Shown here piece by piece: positions 16,950-26,133 of a stretch of 64,000 bases of DNA. The notes below the pieces were generated by a model. It made no database searches. It was not told the origin of the DNA and saw only the letters and a list, made by a program, of their open reading frames with translations. The first letter of the stretch is position 1. The number at the start of each line of letters is the position of its first letter. Both the position numbers and the translations under genes were made by a program. This DNA is from Vibrio penaeicida (GTDB taxonomy: Bacteria > Pseudomonadota > Gammaproteobacteria > Enterobacterales > Vibrionaceae): the NCBI RefSeq assembly GCF_019977755.1, contig NZ_AP025145.1:2046001-2110000 (forward strand). Reading direction: 5' to 3'.

Positions 16950-17816
16950 ATGAATCATTCTATCGCCCCTCAGAACACACGCGTGACGGAAGTCATCGTT
17001 AAGGTCGCACTGGTTGCTCTGGCAAGTGTATTAATCATCTCCGCCTTGATGACTGTATTTCCATTTATTTGGTCGGCACTGCTTTCAACTCGTGATCGAA
17101 CGGAAATATTCGGCTCAGGCATCAGCTTTGCTATTGGTGATAGCCTCGCGATTAATTACGCAAAGTTGCTTGAAATCATGCCTTTTTGGCAAGCGATGTT
17201 TAACTCCATTTACGTGGCTTTTTTAGGTACCACAATTTCGCTTTTGTTTTGCTCGATGGGAGGGTATGCCTTCGCGGTATATCAATTCAGAGGGAAAAAC
17301 GTCCTATTTGGCATGTTGGTTGGATCCATGATGATACCGCCAGTTTTGAGCCTGATACCCTATTTCATGATCGTGAAGTTTTTAGGGCTTATCGATAACC
17401 ATATGGCAGTGTGGCTACCCTTTACGACAACGCCGTTTGGCATATTCCTAATGCGCCAACATGTGGTTGCCTCTATCCCAAAAGAATTGCTCGAAGCAGC
17501 CAAGCTAGACGGCGCTGGAGAATTTCGCACGTACTGGAGTGTGGTTCTTCCTCTTATGAAACCTGCACTCGCCACATTAGCCATCGTTCAATTTGTGTTT
17601 TTCTGGAACAGTTTTATGAACCCACTCGTGGTACTCACTTCGCCAGAAAACTATGTCATTACTCAAGCATTACGCAGCGTACAAGGTATTCCCAACACAC
17701 CTTGGGGAGCCGTCATGCTTGGCACCACAATTTCCATTCTTCCTCTGGTAACAGCCTACCTATTTGCTTCGCGGCAAATGATCAGCGGCTTAACCTCTGG
17801 AGCCGTAAAAGGATAA
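16950..17816 (+). CDS. ABC sugar permease, MalG-like
   Basis: 288 residues with six membrane segments. The EAA motif reads ELLEAAKLDGAGEFRTYWSVVLPLMKPALA. It starts 1 base after the stop of the MalF-like gene, with GGGGAA upstream. It completes the transmembrane channel; the ATPase is encoded two genes further on. Confidence 0.9.
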   Translation: MNHSIAPQNTRVTEVIVKVALVALASVLIISALMTVFPFIWSALLSTRDRTEIFGSGISFAIGDSLAINYAKLLEIMPFWQAMFNSIYVAFLGTTISLLFCSMGGYAFAVYQFRGKNVLFGMLVGSMMIPPVLSLIPYFMIVKFLGLIDNHMAVWLPFTTTPFGIFLMRQHVVASIPKELLEAAKLDGAGEFRTYWSVVLPLMKPALATLAIVQFVFFWNSFMNPLVVLTSPENYVITQALRSVQGIPNTPWGAVMLGTTISILPLVTAYLFASRQMISGLTSGAVKG

Positions 17817-17822
17817 CGTTTT

Positions 17823-19172
17823 ATGAACAAATACCAGCTTCCACACGACTCATCCATGCTCTCTAAAGACTTTGTATTTGGGGTCGCGACCTCTTCTTAC
17901 CAAATCGAAGGAGGAGTCACAGCAGACGGTCGATGCCCTTCCATTTGGGATACGTTCTGCCTTCGCCCGAACACTGTCGATAATAACGATAATGGCGATA
18001 TTGCTTGTGATCATTACCATTTATGGAAACAAGACATCACCATGATCAAAGAGTTGGGAGTCGATGCTTACCGATTCTCGATAGCATGGCCACGTATTAT
18101 CGACAAAGACGGCATCGTTAATACCGCTGGCTTGGCATTTTATGAACGCATTATTGATGAATGCCGCCAGCAAGGGCTCAAAGTTTACGTCACCTTATAC
18201 CATTGGGATTTACCGCAGTATTTGGAAGATCGTGGTGGTTGGCTGAACCGCGAAACGGCCTACAAATTTGCCGAATACGCCAATATTGTTAGCCAATACT
18301 TCGGAAATAAAATTGATTGTTATACCACGCTGAACGAACCCTTTGTGTCCGCTTTTCTTGGCTATCGCTGGGGCATTCACGCACCTGGGATAAAGGGAGA
18401 GAAAGAAGGTTTTCAGGCATCGCATCACCTTCTGCTAGCACATGGTTTAGCGATGCCACTTCTGCGTCAAAATGCACCGGCTTCGAAACACGGCATTGTG
18501 CTCAATGTGACTCCTGCTTATCCAGAAACTAAAGCGGATGAAAATGCCGCAAAATACGAAGATGCCGAAAGCTGCCATTGGTTTATGGAGCCCATTTTGC
18601 ACGGCAACTACCCTGATTTGGTACTGGAGAAACAAAAGGAAAATCTGCCCGTTATTTTGGAAAAAGACCTACAAATAATCAGTGCTCCCATCGATTATCT
18701 GGGCATCAATTTTTATACCCGTTCTGTAGTGCGATACGGTTCCAACCGTCAGATTCAAAGCGTCAGCCAAAACGACGCCGAGCACACCCATATTGGTTGG
18801 GAAGTTTACCCTCAAGCACTGACTGATGTGCTTCTGCGTATCCATGATTACTACAAGGAGCTGCCACCAATATTTATTACTGAAAACGGCGCAGCAGTGA
18901 ACGACAAACTCGTGGATGGAGAAGTCCACGACGAGCAGCGTATTCGTTATTTTCAAGCTCACCTCAATGCGGTAAACAACGCGATTAAATCAGGCGTAAA
19001 AGTAAGTGGTTACTTTGCATGGAGCCTAATGGACAACTTTGAGTGGGCATTTGGGTATCAACAAAGGTTCGGCTTGGTCTATGTCGATTATGCCACGCAA
19101 AAGCGTACTCTAAAACACAGTGCCATTGCGTATCGAAACATGTTGGAAGACCGCTCTAAAGGAGGCAACTAA
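17823..19172 (+). CDS. GH1 beta-glucosidase (intracellular)
   Basis: 449 residues, typical of GH1. N-terminal FVFGVATSSYQIEGG; acid/base Glu in TTLNEPFVSAFLGYRWGIHAPG; nucleophile Glu in PIFITENGAA; C-terminal YFAWSLMDNFEWAFGYQQRFGLVYVDY. There is no signal peptide, so it hydrolyses imported beta-glucosides in the cytoplasm. AAGGA lies 9 bases before the ATG. Its stop shares a base with the ATG of the ATPase gene (TAATG). Confidence 0.93.
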   Translation: MNKYQLPHDSSMLSKDFVFGVATSSYQIEGGVTADGRCPSIWDTFCLRPNTVDNNDNGDIACDHYHLWKQDITMIKELGVDAYRFSIAWPRIIDKDGIVNTAGLAFYERIIDECRQQGLKVYVTLYHWDLPQYLEDRGGWLNRETAYKFAEYANIVSQYFGNKIDCYTTLNEPFVSAFLGYRWGIHAPGIKGEKEGFQASHHLLLAHGLAMPLLRQNAPASKHGIVLNVTPAYPETKADENAAKYEDAESCHWFMEPILHGNYPDLVLEKQKENLPVILEKDLQIISAPIDYLGINFYTRSVVRYGSNRQIQSVSQNDAEHTHIGWEVYPQALTDVLLRIHDYYKELPPIFITENGAAVNDKLVDGEVHDEQRIRYFQAHLNAVNNAIKSGVKVSGYFAWSLMDNFEWAFGYQQRFGLVYVDYATQKRTLKHSAIAYRNMLEDRSKGGN

Positions 19173-20263
19173 TGGCCAAAGTTGAATTTAAAAATTTGAA
19201 AAAATCCTACGGTGACGTGGCAGTTGTAAAACAGTTTGATTTCACGGTAGACGACGGCGAGTTTGTGGTTTTTCTCGGACCATCAGGCTGCGGGAAATCG
19301 ACGACTTTAAGGATGTTAGCAGGGCTGGAATCGATATCTTCAGGGGAAATCTACGTAGGCGACAAATTGATGAATTCTGTCGATGCCAAAGACCGAGATC
19401 TGGCGATGGTGTTTCAAAGTTACGCCCTTTATCCACATATGACGGTTTATGAAAACATCGCCTTTGCGCTTAAATTGAAAGGCATGTCTAAAAGTGACAT
19501 CGACACAGAAGTTCGAAAGGCCGCTGAAATGCTGGAATTGGCACCACTTTTAGACCGAAAACCAAAAGCATTATCTGGCGGGCAAAGGCAGCGCGTTGCG
19601 ATGGGACGAGCCATGGTTCGAACCCCAAAAGTCTTTTTGTTTGATGAACCTTTATCCAATCTAGACGCGAAACTTCGCGGAACCATGCGCGAAGAAATAA
19701 AACACCTGCATAGAGAATTAAAGACCACGACCATTTACGTCACTCACGACCAAATCGAAGCCATGACGCTGGCCGACAGAATAGTGATTCTAAAAGACGG
19801 TTATGTTGCACAGGTCGGAACGCCAACAGACGTATTCCAGCGTCCTGCCAACAAGTTTGTCGCGCAGTTTATTGGTAATCCTTCAATGAATATGCTGGAT
19901 GCGCAACAGGTACAACACGAAGGCAACTGGAGTATTAGATTGGGATCGCTTCTTATCCCTATGCCTGAACGCTTCATTGCAAAAGCCAGAAATGAAGCCT
20001 CTGTACATTTTGGCATTCGCCCCACCGATCTCTATTTGCGCGCCGAGCAAATAAGTCATTCACGCTACTACCCTTTACCGATTAAAGTTATCGATAAAGA
20101 GCTACTTGGTGCGAGCATATTAGTGAAAGGCATGTTGGATGGACAATCGCTCACTATTGAAACCCAAGCGGCAGAAGTTGACGTCGACATCTTATCAGTA
20201 TACTTAGATATGGATGCTATCCACCTTTTTGATATTGAAAGTGAACAGTCGTTGGCTGACTGA
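19172..20263 (+). CDS. ABC sugar importer ATPase, MalK/UgpC type
   Basis: 363 residues. Walker A GPSGCGKST, Q loop MVFQSYALYPHMTV, signature LSGGQRQRVAMGRA, Walker B VFLFDEPLSNLDAKLR and the switch His in THDQIEAMTLADR are all intact. The C-terminal 120 residues form the OB-fold regulatory region of MalK-type subunits (FGIRPTDLYLRAE). A strong GGAGG precedes the overlapping ATG. It powers the two permeases encoded upstream. Confidence 0.93.
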   Translation: MAKVEFKNLKKSYGDVAVVKQFDFTVDDGEFVVFLGPSGCGKSTTLRMLAGLESISSGEIYVGDKLMNSVDAKDRDLAMVFQSYALYPHMTVYENIAFALKLKGMSKSDIDTEVRKAAEMLELAPLLDRKPKALSGGQRQRVAMGRAMVRTPKVFLFDEPLSNLDAKLRGTMREEIKHLHRELKTTTIYVTHDQIEAMTLADRIVILKDGYVAQVGTPTDVFQRPANKFVAQFIGNPSMNMLDAQQVQHEGNWSIRLGSLLIPMPERFIAKARNEASVHFGIRPTDLYLRAEQISHSRYYPLPIKVIDKELLGASILVKGMLDGQSLTIETQAAEVDVDILSVYLDMDAIHLFDIESEQSLAD

Positions 20264-20285
20264 ATTCTCCATCTTCTGAGGAATC

Positions 20286-21299
20286 ATGACGAGAAAGAAA
20301 AAAGAATCCACCGTATATGATGTCGCCCGCCACGCTGGGGTTTCAGTTAGTACCGTGTCGCGTTTTTTAAACCGAAGCAGTTATGTTTCAGAACAAAAAA
20401 GTGCCAACATCGAAGCCGCTCTGAAAGCGACGGGCTACAAGCCTAACGTTCAGATGACGCTTGGCTCTGGAAAGCGCTCAATGACCATTGGGGTTCTGGT
20501 CCAAAACCCAGAAAGCCCCCATACCAATCGAATGTTGATCAACATGGAAAGCACGTTGATGGCACATGGCTACTCATTGGTCATTGCTTCCGGTCATTGG
20601 AATAACAGCCAAGAACTGCACGCGCTGGATTACCTCGCTCAAAGCCATGTTGATGGCGTCATCATATTTACGGGTAGCTTAACCGAGATGCAAATTCTTG
20701 AGTTCAGTGATGCTACGCCAGTCGTTGCGGTGGGCTATCACGTCAACGGGAACAACGTCCTTTCTTTATCGATAGACAATGAGCTTGGCGGATACATGGC
20801 AACGTTACACCTTCTGCAACAAGGACATGTTGCAATAGCGCACATCAAAGGGCATTCCAATCAACCAGACTCTCGGTCGCGCTTTTTAGGGTATAAAAAG
20901 GCTCTAGATGAAGCCGGTATCAAGGCAGGGAAATCATTGGTAAAACAAGGCGATTTTAGTTCAGAGTCGGGGTATGAGAAAACGCTGGAGTTGATCGACT
21001 CAAATACACACTTTACAGCGCTGTTTGCAGCCAATGACCAAACTGCATACGGTGCAATAAAAGCGCTGCATGATCGAAACATGAAAGTGCCAGAAGATGT
21101 CTCTGTTATAGGTTTTGACGATCTTCCAACGTCACTTTTTTTCACGCCAGCATTAACCACGCTTCGTCAACCCATCGAAGAGCTGGGTGCCGTATGCGCC
21201 GACGCATTACTCAAGTTGATGTCTGGTGAAAACCACCAAACGCGAATGCCCCCTATTGAATTGATTGTTCGCCAATCCACCAAATCTCCATTTCGATAA
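20286..21299 (+). CDS. LacI-family transcriptional regulator of the beta-glucoside operon
   Basis: 337 residues. N-terminal helix-turn-helix (TVYDVARHAGVSVSTVSRFLNRSSYVS) and hinge, then a periplasmic-binding-like effector domain (VDGVIIFTGSL, FAANDQTAYGAIKAL, VSVIGFDDLPTSLFF, LTTLRQPIEELG). GAGGA 3 bases upstream supports the ATG. Encoded last in the operon it likely controls, probably through the 25-bp palindrome at 14443. The effector is presumably a beta-glucoside. Confidence 0.9.
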   Translation: MTRKKKESTVYDVARHAGVSVSTVSRFLNRSSYVSEQKSANIEAALKATGYKPNVQMTLGSGKRSMTIGVLVQNPESPHTNRMLINMESTLMAHGYSLVIASGHWNNSQELHALDYLAQSHVDGVIIFTGSLTEMQILEFSDATPVVAVGYHVNGNNVLSLSIDNELGGYMATLHLLQQGHVAIAHIKGHSNQPDSRSRFLGYKKALDEAGIKAGKSLVKQGDFSSESGYEKTLELIDSNTHFTALFAANDQTAYGAIKALHDRNMKVPEDVSVIGFDDLPTSLFFTPALTTLRQPIEELGAVCADALLKLMSGENHQTRMPPIELIVRQSTKSPFR

Positions 21300-21376
21300 A
21301 ATTAACTGTTCTCATCCTACACTCATCGTCGTCCTTAACGATCTTCGTCCATAATTAGTCTGACGCGTGGAGCATA

Positions 21377-22315
21377 ATGATGAGTGAACTTAAACCCGTT
21401 CTTCTTAGCCTGTTAACAGTCATGTTTTCAATGACTGCGCAAGCGGAACAAGCCCAAACTTTGCCTCGTTCCGATAGCAGTAATATTCATTACTATTTAT
21501 CCATTGAAAATGAAAAACCCTCCGACACCTTGCTGGTTCTTATTCAAGGTTCTGATTGTAATAGTGTTACCAAAGTTGAAATGATTAAAGAGGGTCTACC
21601 AACAGTTGCACCCGATGCCGATCTTTTAACAGTCGAGAAATACGGTATTACTCAGGCGCTTTCCTACGACGAAGATCCTGAGCGAACAGACTGCCCAGAA
21701 AATTTTGTTCAAAAAGACAGCATTAGTCAGAGGGTTGATGACCACCTCAAAGTTATCTCTCACGTCCGATCTCAACATCGCTATAAAAACGTTTATGCCG
21801 TCGGTGGCAGTGAAGGAGCGCTTGTCGCGAACTTCCTTGCGCAATACCCAGAAACCGTTTCCAAAGTAGTGGCTTTTAATGGCGGTGGCGCGCGTTTTAT
21901 CGACGATCTTGAACATGCAATAAAGTCGGAGATAACGGATAAAAAAACCTATACTGAAGTAATGCAAGAAGTCCAAGAGTTCACTCAGTACGTACTTAAC
22001 AGCGAACCTGTTGAGTTTAATGTAAGTGGTCATGGCTTTGCATGGTGGCGAGAAATATTAGAGCTAAACCAAACGGACGTATTAAGAAAAACGCAGGTGC
22101 CTGTTTTACTTGTTCAAGCTGAAAAAGACAGCAGCGTCTCCGTGAAATCGGCATTGGAGCAATTTAACCTTCTTAAAAAGGAAGGGAAATCTAATATTGA
22201 ATACCTTTCGCTTGCAGGGCTGGACCACGCTTTTAATGATAAGGATGGGCAAAGCCAAGTGCCAACGGTCATTAAAGATGTTCAACATTGGTTGGAGTCT
22301 GATAAACCAAAATAA
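21377..22315 (+). CDS. Secreted alpha/beta-hydrolase
   Basis: 312 residues; signal peptide ending near AQA-E. The nucleophile elbow is GGSEG (YAVGGSEGALVANFLAQYP), an Asp lies in VQAEKDSSVS and a His in LAGLDHAFND, so the triad is plausible. The family covers esterases, peptidases and lipases; the substrate is not evident. It starts 78 bases after the LacI gene with GGAG ahead of a double ATG, and is followed 18 bases later by the YbaK-like gene. It may be a separate transcription unit. Confidence 0.75.
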   Translation: MMSELKPVLLSLLTVMFSMTAQAEQAQTLPRSDSSNIHYYLSIENEKPSDTLLVLIQGSDCNSVTKVEMIKEGLPTVAPDADLLTVEKYGITQALSYDEDPERTDCPENFVQKDSISQRVDDHLKVISHVRSQHRYKNVYAVGGSEGALVANFLAQYPETVSKVVAFNGGGARFIDDLEHAIKSEITDKKTYTEVMQEVQEFTQYVLNSEPVEFNVSGHGFAWWREILELNQTDVLRKTQVPVLLVQAEKDSSVSVKSALEQFNLLKKEGKSNIEYLSLAGLDHAFNDKDGQSQVPTVIKDVQHWLESDKPK

Positions 22316-22333
22316 CCCAGCGAGAAAACACAG

Positions 22334-22819
22334 ATGGAAAACAAGCCGATAAGCTCAGGCGTAGAAAGAGTCAAACAGCATTTGGAAAACCACGGAGGGC
22401 ATTTCGATGTGTTAACCCTCCCCGATTCTACCCACACGGCAAAAGATGCAGCTAATGCCATTGGCTGCAACGTTGAACAAATAGCCAAATCTTTGGTGTT
22501 TGTCGATAAGCTTTCAGAACAACCCATAATGATCATCGCATCGGGTACGAATATTGTCAGCTTAGACAAAGTGGAAGAAGCAACTGGATTTGTTCTTGGC
22601 AAAGCCACGGCAAAACAGGTTAAGACCTTTACTGGCTTTTCTATTGGTGGCGTTTCCCCCATCGCCCATATTCAACCCATCATTACTGTGCTGGACGAAG
22701 ACTTAAAACAATACTCTGAAATATGGGCAGCAGCGGGTTCACCAAATTCCGTATTCAAGCTCCAATCTGAACAGCTTCAGTCTTTAACGCAAGGCAGTTG
22801 GTTGAGCCTTTGCCAATAG
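22334..22819 (+). CDS. YbaK/EbsC-family aminoacyl-tRNA deacylase-like protein
   Basis: 161 residues, one domain. Family hallmarks: TAKDAANAIGCNVEQIAKSLVF with the conserved Lys, IMIIASGTNIVSLDKV, and the GGVSPIAH stretch near the C-terminus, which matches the conserved GG-SP of editing deacylases. Members clear mischarged tRNA (Cys-tRNAPro or Ala-tRNAPro); which one applies cannot be told here. It is followed by a short tandem repeat and a bidirectional terminator. Confidence 0.85.
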   Translation: MENKPISSGVERVKQHLENHGGHFDVLTLPDSTHTAKDAANAIGCNVEQIAKSLVFVDKLSEQPIMIIASGTNIVSLDKVEEATGFVLGKATAKQVKTFTGFSIGGVSPIAHIQPIITVLDEDLKQYSEIWAAAGSPNSVFKLQSEQLQSLTQGSWLSLCQ

Positions 22820-22888
22820 ATTTATTTGTGGCGATAGTTTTATTTGTGGCGGTAGTTTTATTTGAGACAAAAGCTTTATTTTGGCAAA
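22817..22888 (+). repeat. 18-bp tandem repeat beginning at the stop codon
   Basis: Four units of 18 bases start at 22817 (the TAG stop itself), 22835, 22853 and 22871. Units 1 and 2 differ at 2 positions (consensus TAGTTTTATTTGTGGCGG); units 3 and 4 are more diverged. It runs into the terminator stem. Confidence 0.7.
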
Positions 22889-22915
22889 AAGCCCAGCTTA
22901 GTTAGCTGGGCTTTT
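22887..22915. terminator. Bidirectional intrinsic terminator
   Basis: AAAAGCCCAGCT pairs with AGCTGGGCTTTT across a 5-base loop, with A and T runs on both sides. It separates the convergent YbaK-like and helicase genes and can serve both. Confidence 0.9.
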
Positions 22916-22954
22916 GTATTCATTGACGGAGCATTTTTTCATTAACTCGCCATT

Positions 22955-24301
22955 TTAATCGTCGCTAGGCGGCTGTGGCTTTTTCTTCTTCGGCATAAAT
23001 ACCTGATCACCAACCGCCACATTTGTGAGGAAAGTTTTATCACGCTTGGCTGGCTTCTTAGCGCCTTTCTTCGCTTGTGGCTTGCGCTTCTTCTTCGCAT
23101 CACCTGCGTTTTTGCGATAATCAGGCTTACGTGGTTTGATGCCTTTGAATTTACCTTCAAGGCCTTCCAACACAGAGAAAGAAAGGTCTTGTTGTAAGAA
23201 ATTCTCGACTCGCTTAAAGCTATCCCAATCTTTAGGACCAACAAGCGACACGGCATTTCCTTTGTTACCTGCTCGTCCAGTACGGCCCACACGGTGCACG
23301 TATTCTTCAGTATGCTTTGGCATATCGAAGTTAATCACGTGAGTCACGCTCGCAATGTCGAGCCCGCGAGAGGCGACGTCGGTGGTCACCAATATTTTAA
23401 ACACATGGCGCTCAAATTGGCTCATGATGTTGTTGCGCTGCGTCTGGTTTAAATTGCCGCTCAACGCCATGGCCTTCAGGCTCTTTTCGTTCAACTCTTT
23501 GGTTAAGCGCTCAGTATCCGCGCGAGTTGCTGTGAAGATGATGACCTGGCGGTACTCAGACTCTTCCAAGATGCGATTCATGATCGCTTCTTTGTGATCA
23601 AGGTGATCACAAAGATAGAAAGTTTGCGTAATGTCTTTGTGTTCTTCGTTCGCGCTGCCAACAGAAATGCGTTTTGGTGCATTCAGCATTTCAGAAGCAA
23701 TGTCGTTCACTTCCGCATGATCCAGCGTCGCTGAAAACATGAGCGTCTGACGACGGCGATGTTTCGCTGCATTGTGAATTCGGCGAAGCTCTGGAGCAAA
23801 ACCCAAATCCAGCATTCTGTCTGCTTCATCAAGAATCAGCGTATCCACGCCATCGAGAAACATAGAACGATGCTCAAGGTGGTCGGCCAAACGTCCTGGC
23901 GTCGCGACAATGAATTTAGGGTATTTACGAAGTGCTTTAACCTGATCGTTAAAGTTTTCACCACCCAAAATAAGAGTCGCATCATAAGATAAACCACCTA
24001 ACATGGCGCGAAGTTCACCGTACACCTGCTTTGCAAGCTCACGAGTTGGCGCCAAAATGACCCCTCTTGGATCTTTCGCAGAGAAAGCTTTGGTTTTAAG
24101 CGCTTTATGAAGCAACGGTAATACGAATGCTAACGTCTTACCCGATCCGGTTTTAGACGATGCCAACAGGTCTTTACCTGCAATAACAACGGGAATGGAT
24201 TGACGTTGAATATCAGTTGCTTGCTTGAAGTCGTAATGCTTCAGGTTTTTCAATAAGCGGTTATCTAGCCCTAAGTCTTTAAATTGCAAAGGATTCTCCA
24301 A
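22955..24301 (-). CDS. DEAD-box ATP-dependent RNA helicase (RhlE-like)
   Basis: 448 residues with all core motifs: Q motif (FKDLGLDNRLLKNL...TDIQRQSIP), SKTGSGKT, APTRELAKQ, ILDEADRMLD, SATLD, IIFTATRADTERL, VASRGLDI, HRVGRTGRAG. The last 60 residues are a Lys/Arg-rich tail (DAKKKRKPQAKKGAKK), typical of RNA-chaperoning helicases. The first codon appears to be TTG without a clear ribosome site, so the start is uncertain. Likely acts in ribosome assembly or mRNA remodelling. Confidence 0.9.
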   Translation of the reverse strand: MENPLQFKDLGLDNRLLKNLKHYDFKQATDIQRQSIPVVIAGKDLLASSKTGSGKTLAFVLPLLHKALKTKAFSAKDPRGVILAPTRELAKQVYGELRAMLGGLSYDATLILGGENFNDQVKALRKYPKFIVATPGRLADHLEHRSMFLDGVDTLILDEADRMLDLGFAPELRRIHNAAKHRRRQTLMFSATLDHAEVNDIASEMLNAPKRISVGSANEEHKDITQTFYLCDHLDHKEAIMNRILEESEYRQVIIFTATRADTERLTKELNEKSLKAMALSGNLNQTQRNNIMSQFERHVFKILVTTDVASRGLDIASVTHVINFDMPKHTEEYVHRVGRTGRAGNKGNAVSLVGPKDWDSFKRVENFLQQDLSFSVLEGLEGKFKGIKPRKPDYRKNAGDAKKKRKPQAKKGAKKPAKRDKTFLTNVAVGDQVFMPKKKKPQPPSDD

Positions 24302-24659
24302 TAAGGTGGTACAAGGTGTTTTATCAGCGCCGTATGATAACTCTTTTTAAGGACCAGATCACAAAAAATAGTCGCTATTCTTACTAACCCTCATGTGTAT
24401 CGTTTTGTCACGCTATCTACAAATTTGTCATTTTCATGTTAGATTTTAGAACGATGCCATCAGATGGCGGATTTTTGTGCCATATTAGAGACTGGTGACC
24501 ACATGTGAGTGGTACTGATTTACGTTTTCTCACAAGCGGCACTATGATTGAGTAGCAACCTTTCATACCTAAACAATCAAAGCCATTTAACAAAAGCTTT
24601 ATGTGCGGGAATTTAGGGAATAAAACAAGCTATAAAAAAATGTCCAACAAGGAGTTCTT
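24302..24659. promoter_or_regulatory. Gene-free region holding the lpp and helicase promoters
   Basis: There is no credible ORF in these 358 bases between the divergent helicase and lpp genes. AT-rich stretches before lpp (ending AAGCTATAAAAAAATG, then AAGGAG) must hold its promoter and ribosome site. I cannot assign a single convincing -35/-10 pair. Confidence 0.5.
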
Positions 24660-24950
24660 ATGAACAGCAAATTACTTTTAGCAGCGGGTATTTCTTCAGT
24701 TCTGTTTTTGGCAGGTTGTTCTGGCGCGCCAGACACAGCTTCCAGTAAACTGGATGAGCTAACTAATCAGGTTCAGCAGCTCAGTCAGCAAGTTTCTTCG
24801 CTTCAATCTTCTCAAGAAAAAGCGAGCATGAAAGCAGAAGAAGCAGCTTCAGCAGCGAATGGTGCTAAGAGCGCTGCGATGTCGGCTCAACAAGAAGCGG
24901 CACGTGCAAACAGCCGTATCGATAACATCGCGCAGTCTTATACTAAGTAA
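24660..24950 (+). CDS. lpp: Braun-type major outer-membrane lipoprotein Lpp
   Basis: 96 residues. Lipobox FLAGC with Cys20 as the lipidated residue. The body is an uninterrupted heptad helix (LDELTNQVQQLSQQVSSLQ, then Ala-rich repeats) ending in YTK; the terminal Lys is the residue joined to peptidoglycan in Lpp proteins. AAGGAG before the ATG is a strong ribosome site, fitting an abundant protein. The convergent neighbour encodes an L,D-transpeptidase, the enzyme class that makes the Lpp-peptidoglycan link. Confidence 0.88.
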   Translation: MNSKLLLAAGISSVLFLAGCSGAPDTASSKLDELTNQVQQLSQQVSSLQSSQEKASMKAEEAASAANGAKSAAMSAQQEAARANSRIDNIAQSYTK

Positions 24951-24984
24951 GCTCAGAGATTAAGTAAGCTCAGAGATTAAGTAA
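24944..24984 (+). repeat. Perfect 17-bp tandem duplication across the lpp stop codon
   Basis: TAAGTAAGCTCAGAGAT at 24944-24960 recurs exactly at 24961-24977, and a third copy starts (TAAGTAA) at 24978. The first unit contains the last Lys codon and the TAA stop of lpp. Confidence 0.85.
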
Positions 24985-25006
24985 AAAATGGGTGCATTGG
25001 TCACCC
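24983..25006 (-). terminator. Intrinsic terminator downstream of the L,D-transpeptidase gene
   Basis: Read on the minus strand, GGGTG and CACCC form a short stem followed by ATTTTTT. A second hairpin (CAGCCG/CGGCTG, 25022-25041) lies just before it without a T run; it may protect the lpp transcript end on the plus strand. Confidence 0.6.
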
Positions 25007-25089
25007 AGATATTTTCGCTTGCAGCCGGATTTAAACGGCTGATATCAAAATATGTAACCTGAACTTGGGTTATTGAGAGATTAGGTTAT

Positions 25090-25989
25090 TTATGGCGTGG
25101 CAATTTCGATTGGCACGCCATTTTGTACTTGAACCGCGGCCTTCGCTTTTGCATCTGAAATATTAAACTCATCCATCCACCAGCCAAGTTCCATTGGCAA
25201 CTCTAACCTTGCTTGAACGCCTTTGCTGTTGGTTAGTGGCTCATGCACTTCAATAAACACACTTCTGTCCGGTTCCAGCGACATTTTGATTGGTTGATTA
25301 ATGATCCTTACCTGTTCACCTTTGTTCGCTTGTTTAAACAGCCATTCGATGTCTTTAGGCTCCATTCGGATACAGCCCGCGCTGACACGCAACCCAATGC
25401 CAAAGTCTTTGTTGGTTCCGTGAATCAGATATTCTCCAGATCCATACGCCAAACGCATGGCATAGTCGCCTAAAGGGTTTTCTGGTCCTGCGGGAACCAC
25501 TCGTGGCAAGCTGATGCCTTTTTCTGCGTATTCTTTGCGGATGGATTTAGGGGGAGTCCATGTTGGGTTTGGAATTTTGCTCGAAATTCGCGTTACCATC
25601 TCAGGCGTATCTCGCCCAACCCGGCCAATCCCTACAGGGAACACGTGAACAATGTCTTCGCCTTTAGGGTAATAATACAATCGCAGCTCTGGCAAATTGA
25701 TAACAATGCCCTTTCTAGGCGTATCCGGAAGAATAAAGTGAGTAGGAATAGTTAACACGGATCCTTCAGGAGGAAGGAATGGGTCGTACCCTTTATTGGC
25801 AGCCATAAGTGAAAGAAAACCAACATCGTATTGTTTAGCGATTAGGGCGAAGGTTTCTCCTTCTTGAACCACATGTCGCTGCACGGTCCCTGCTATATTG
25901 CTGCCTTCAATAGGCAACGGAAATGTTGCTGCCGAAACCGACGATGCAACCAAGGATACCAACCAAACACCAACGACCGCTTTCTTCAT
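25090..25989 (-). CDS. L,D-transpeptidase (LysM + YkuD), probable Lpp-anchoring enzyme
   Basis: 299 residues with a signal peptide (cleavage near VSA-A). A LysM module (HVVQEGETFALIAKQYDVGFLSLMAAN...GSVLTIP, about 38-85) binds peptidoglycan. The YkuD domain (about 95-225) has the catalytic motif HGTNKDFGIGLRVSAGCIRM with Cys and His. The layout matches the ErfK/YbiS/YcfS group, which attaches Lpp to meso-diaminopimelate, rather than 3-3 crosslinkers. Facing lpp supports that role, but substrate specificity is inferred. Confidence 0.88.
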   Translation of the reverse strand: MKKAVVGVWLVSLVASSVSAATFPLPIEGSNIAGTVQRHVVQEGETFALIAKQYDVGFLSLMAANKGYDPFLPPEGSVLTIPTHFILPDTPRKGIVINLPELRLYYYPKGEDIVHVFPVGIGRVGRDTPEMVTRISSKIPNPTWTPPKSIRKEYAEKGISLPRVVPAGPENPLGDYAMRLAYGSGEYLIHGTNKDFGIGLRVSAGCIRMEPKDIEWLFKQANKGEQVRIINQPIKMSLEPDRSVFIEVHEPLTNSKGVQARLELPMELGWWMDEFNISDAKAKAAVQVQNGVPIEIATP

Positions 25990-26133
25990 CCCTACTTTTG
26001 CCTCTAATTCTTTCGTTCAACACTGCTTTAGATCAGCCTAGTTCTTCAACTAAGTAAGATCATGTCAGCAACGCTTGCGCATCGTCAACACCATTACCTC
26101 GGGTTCTGATGATTGAACCCGAATTAAAATTAC

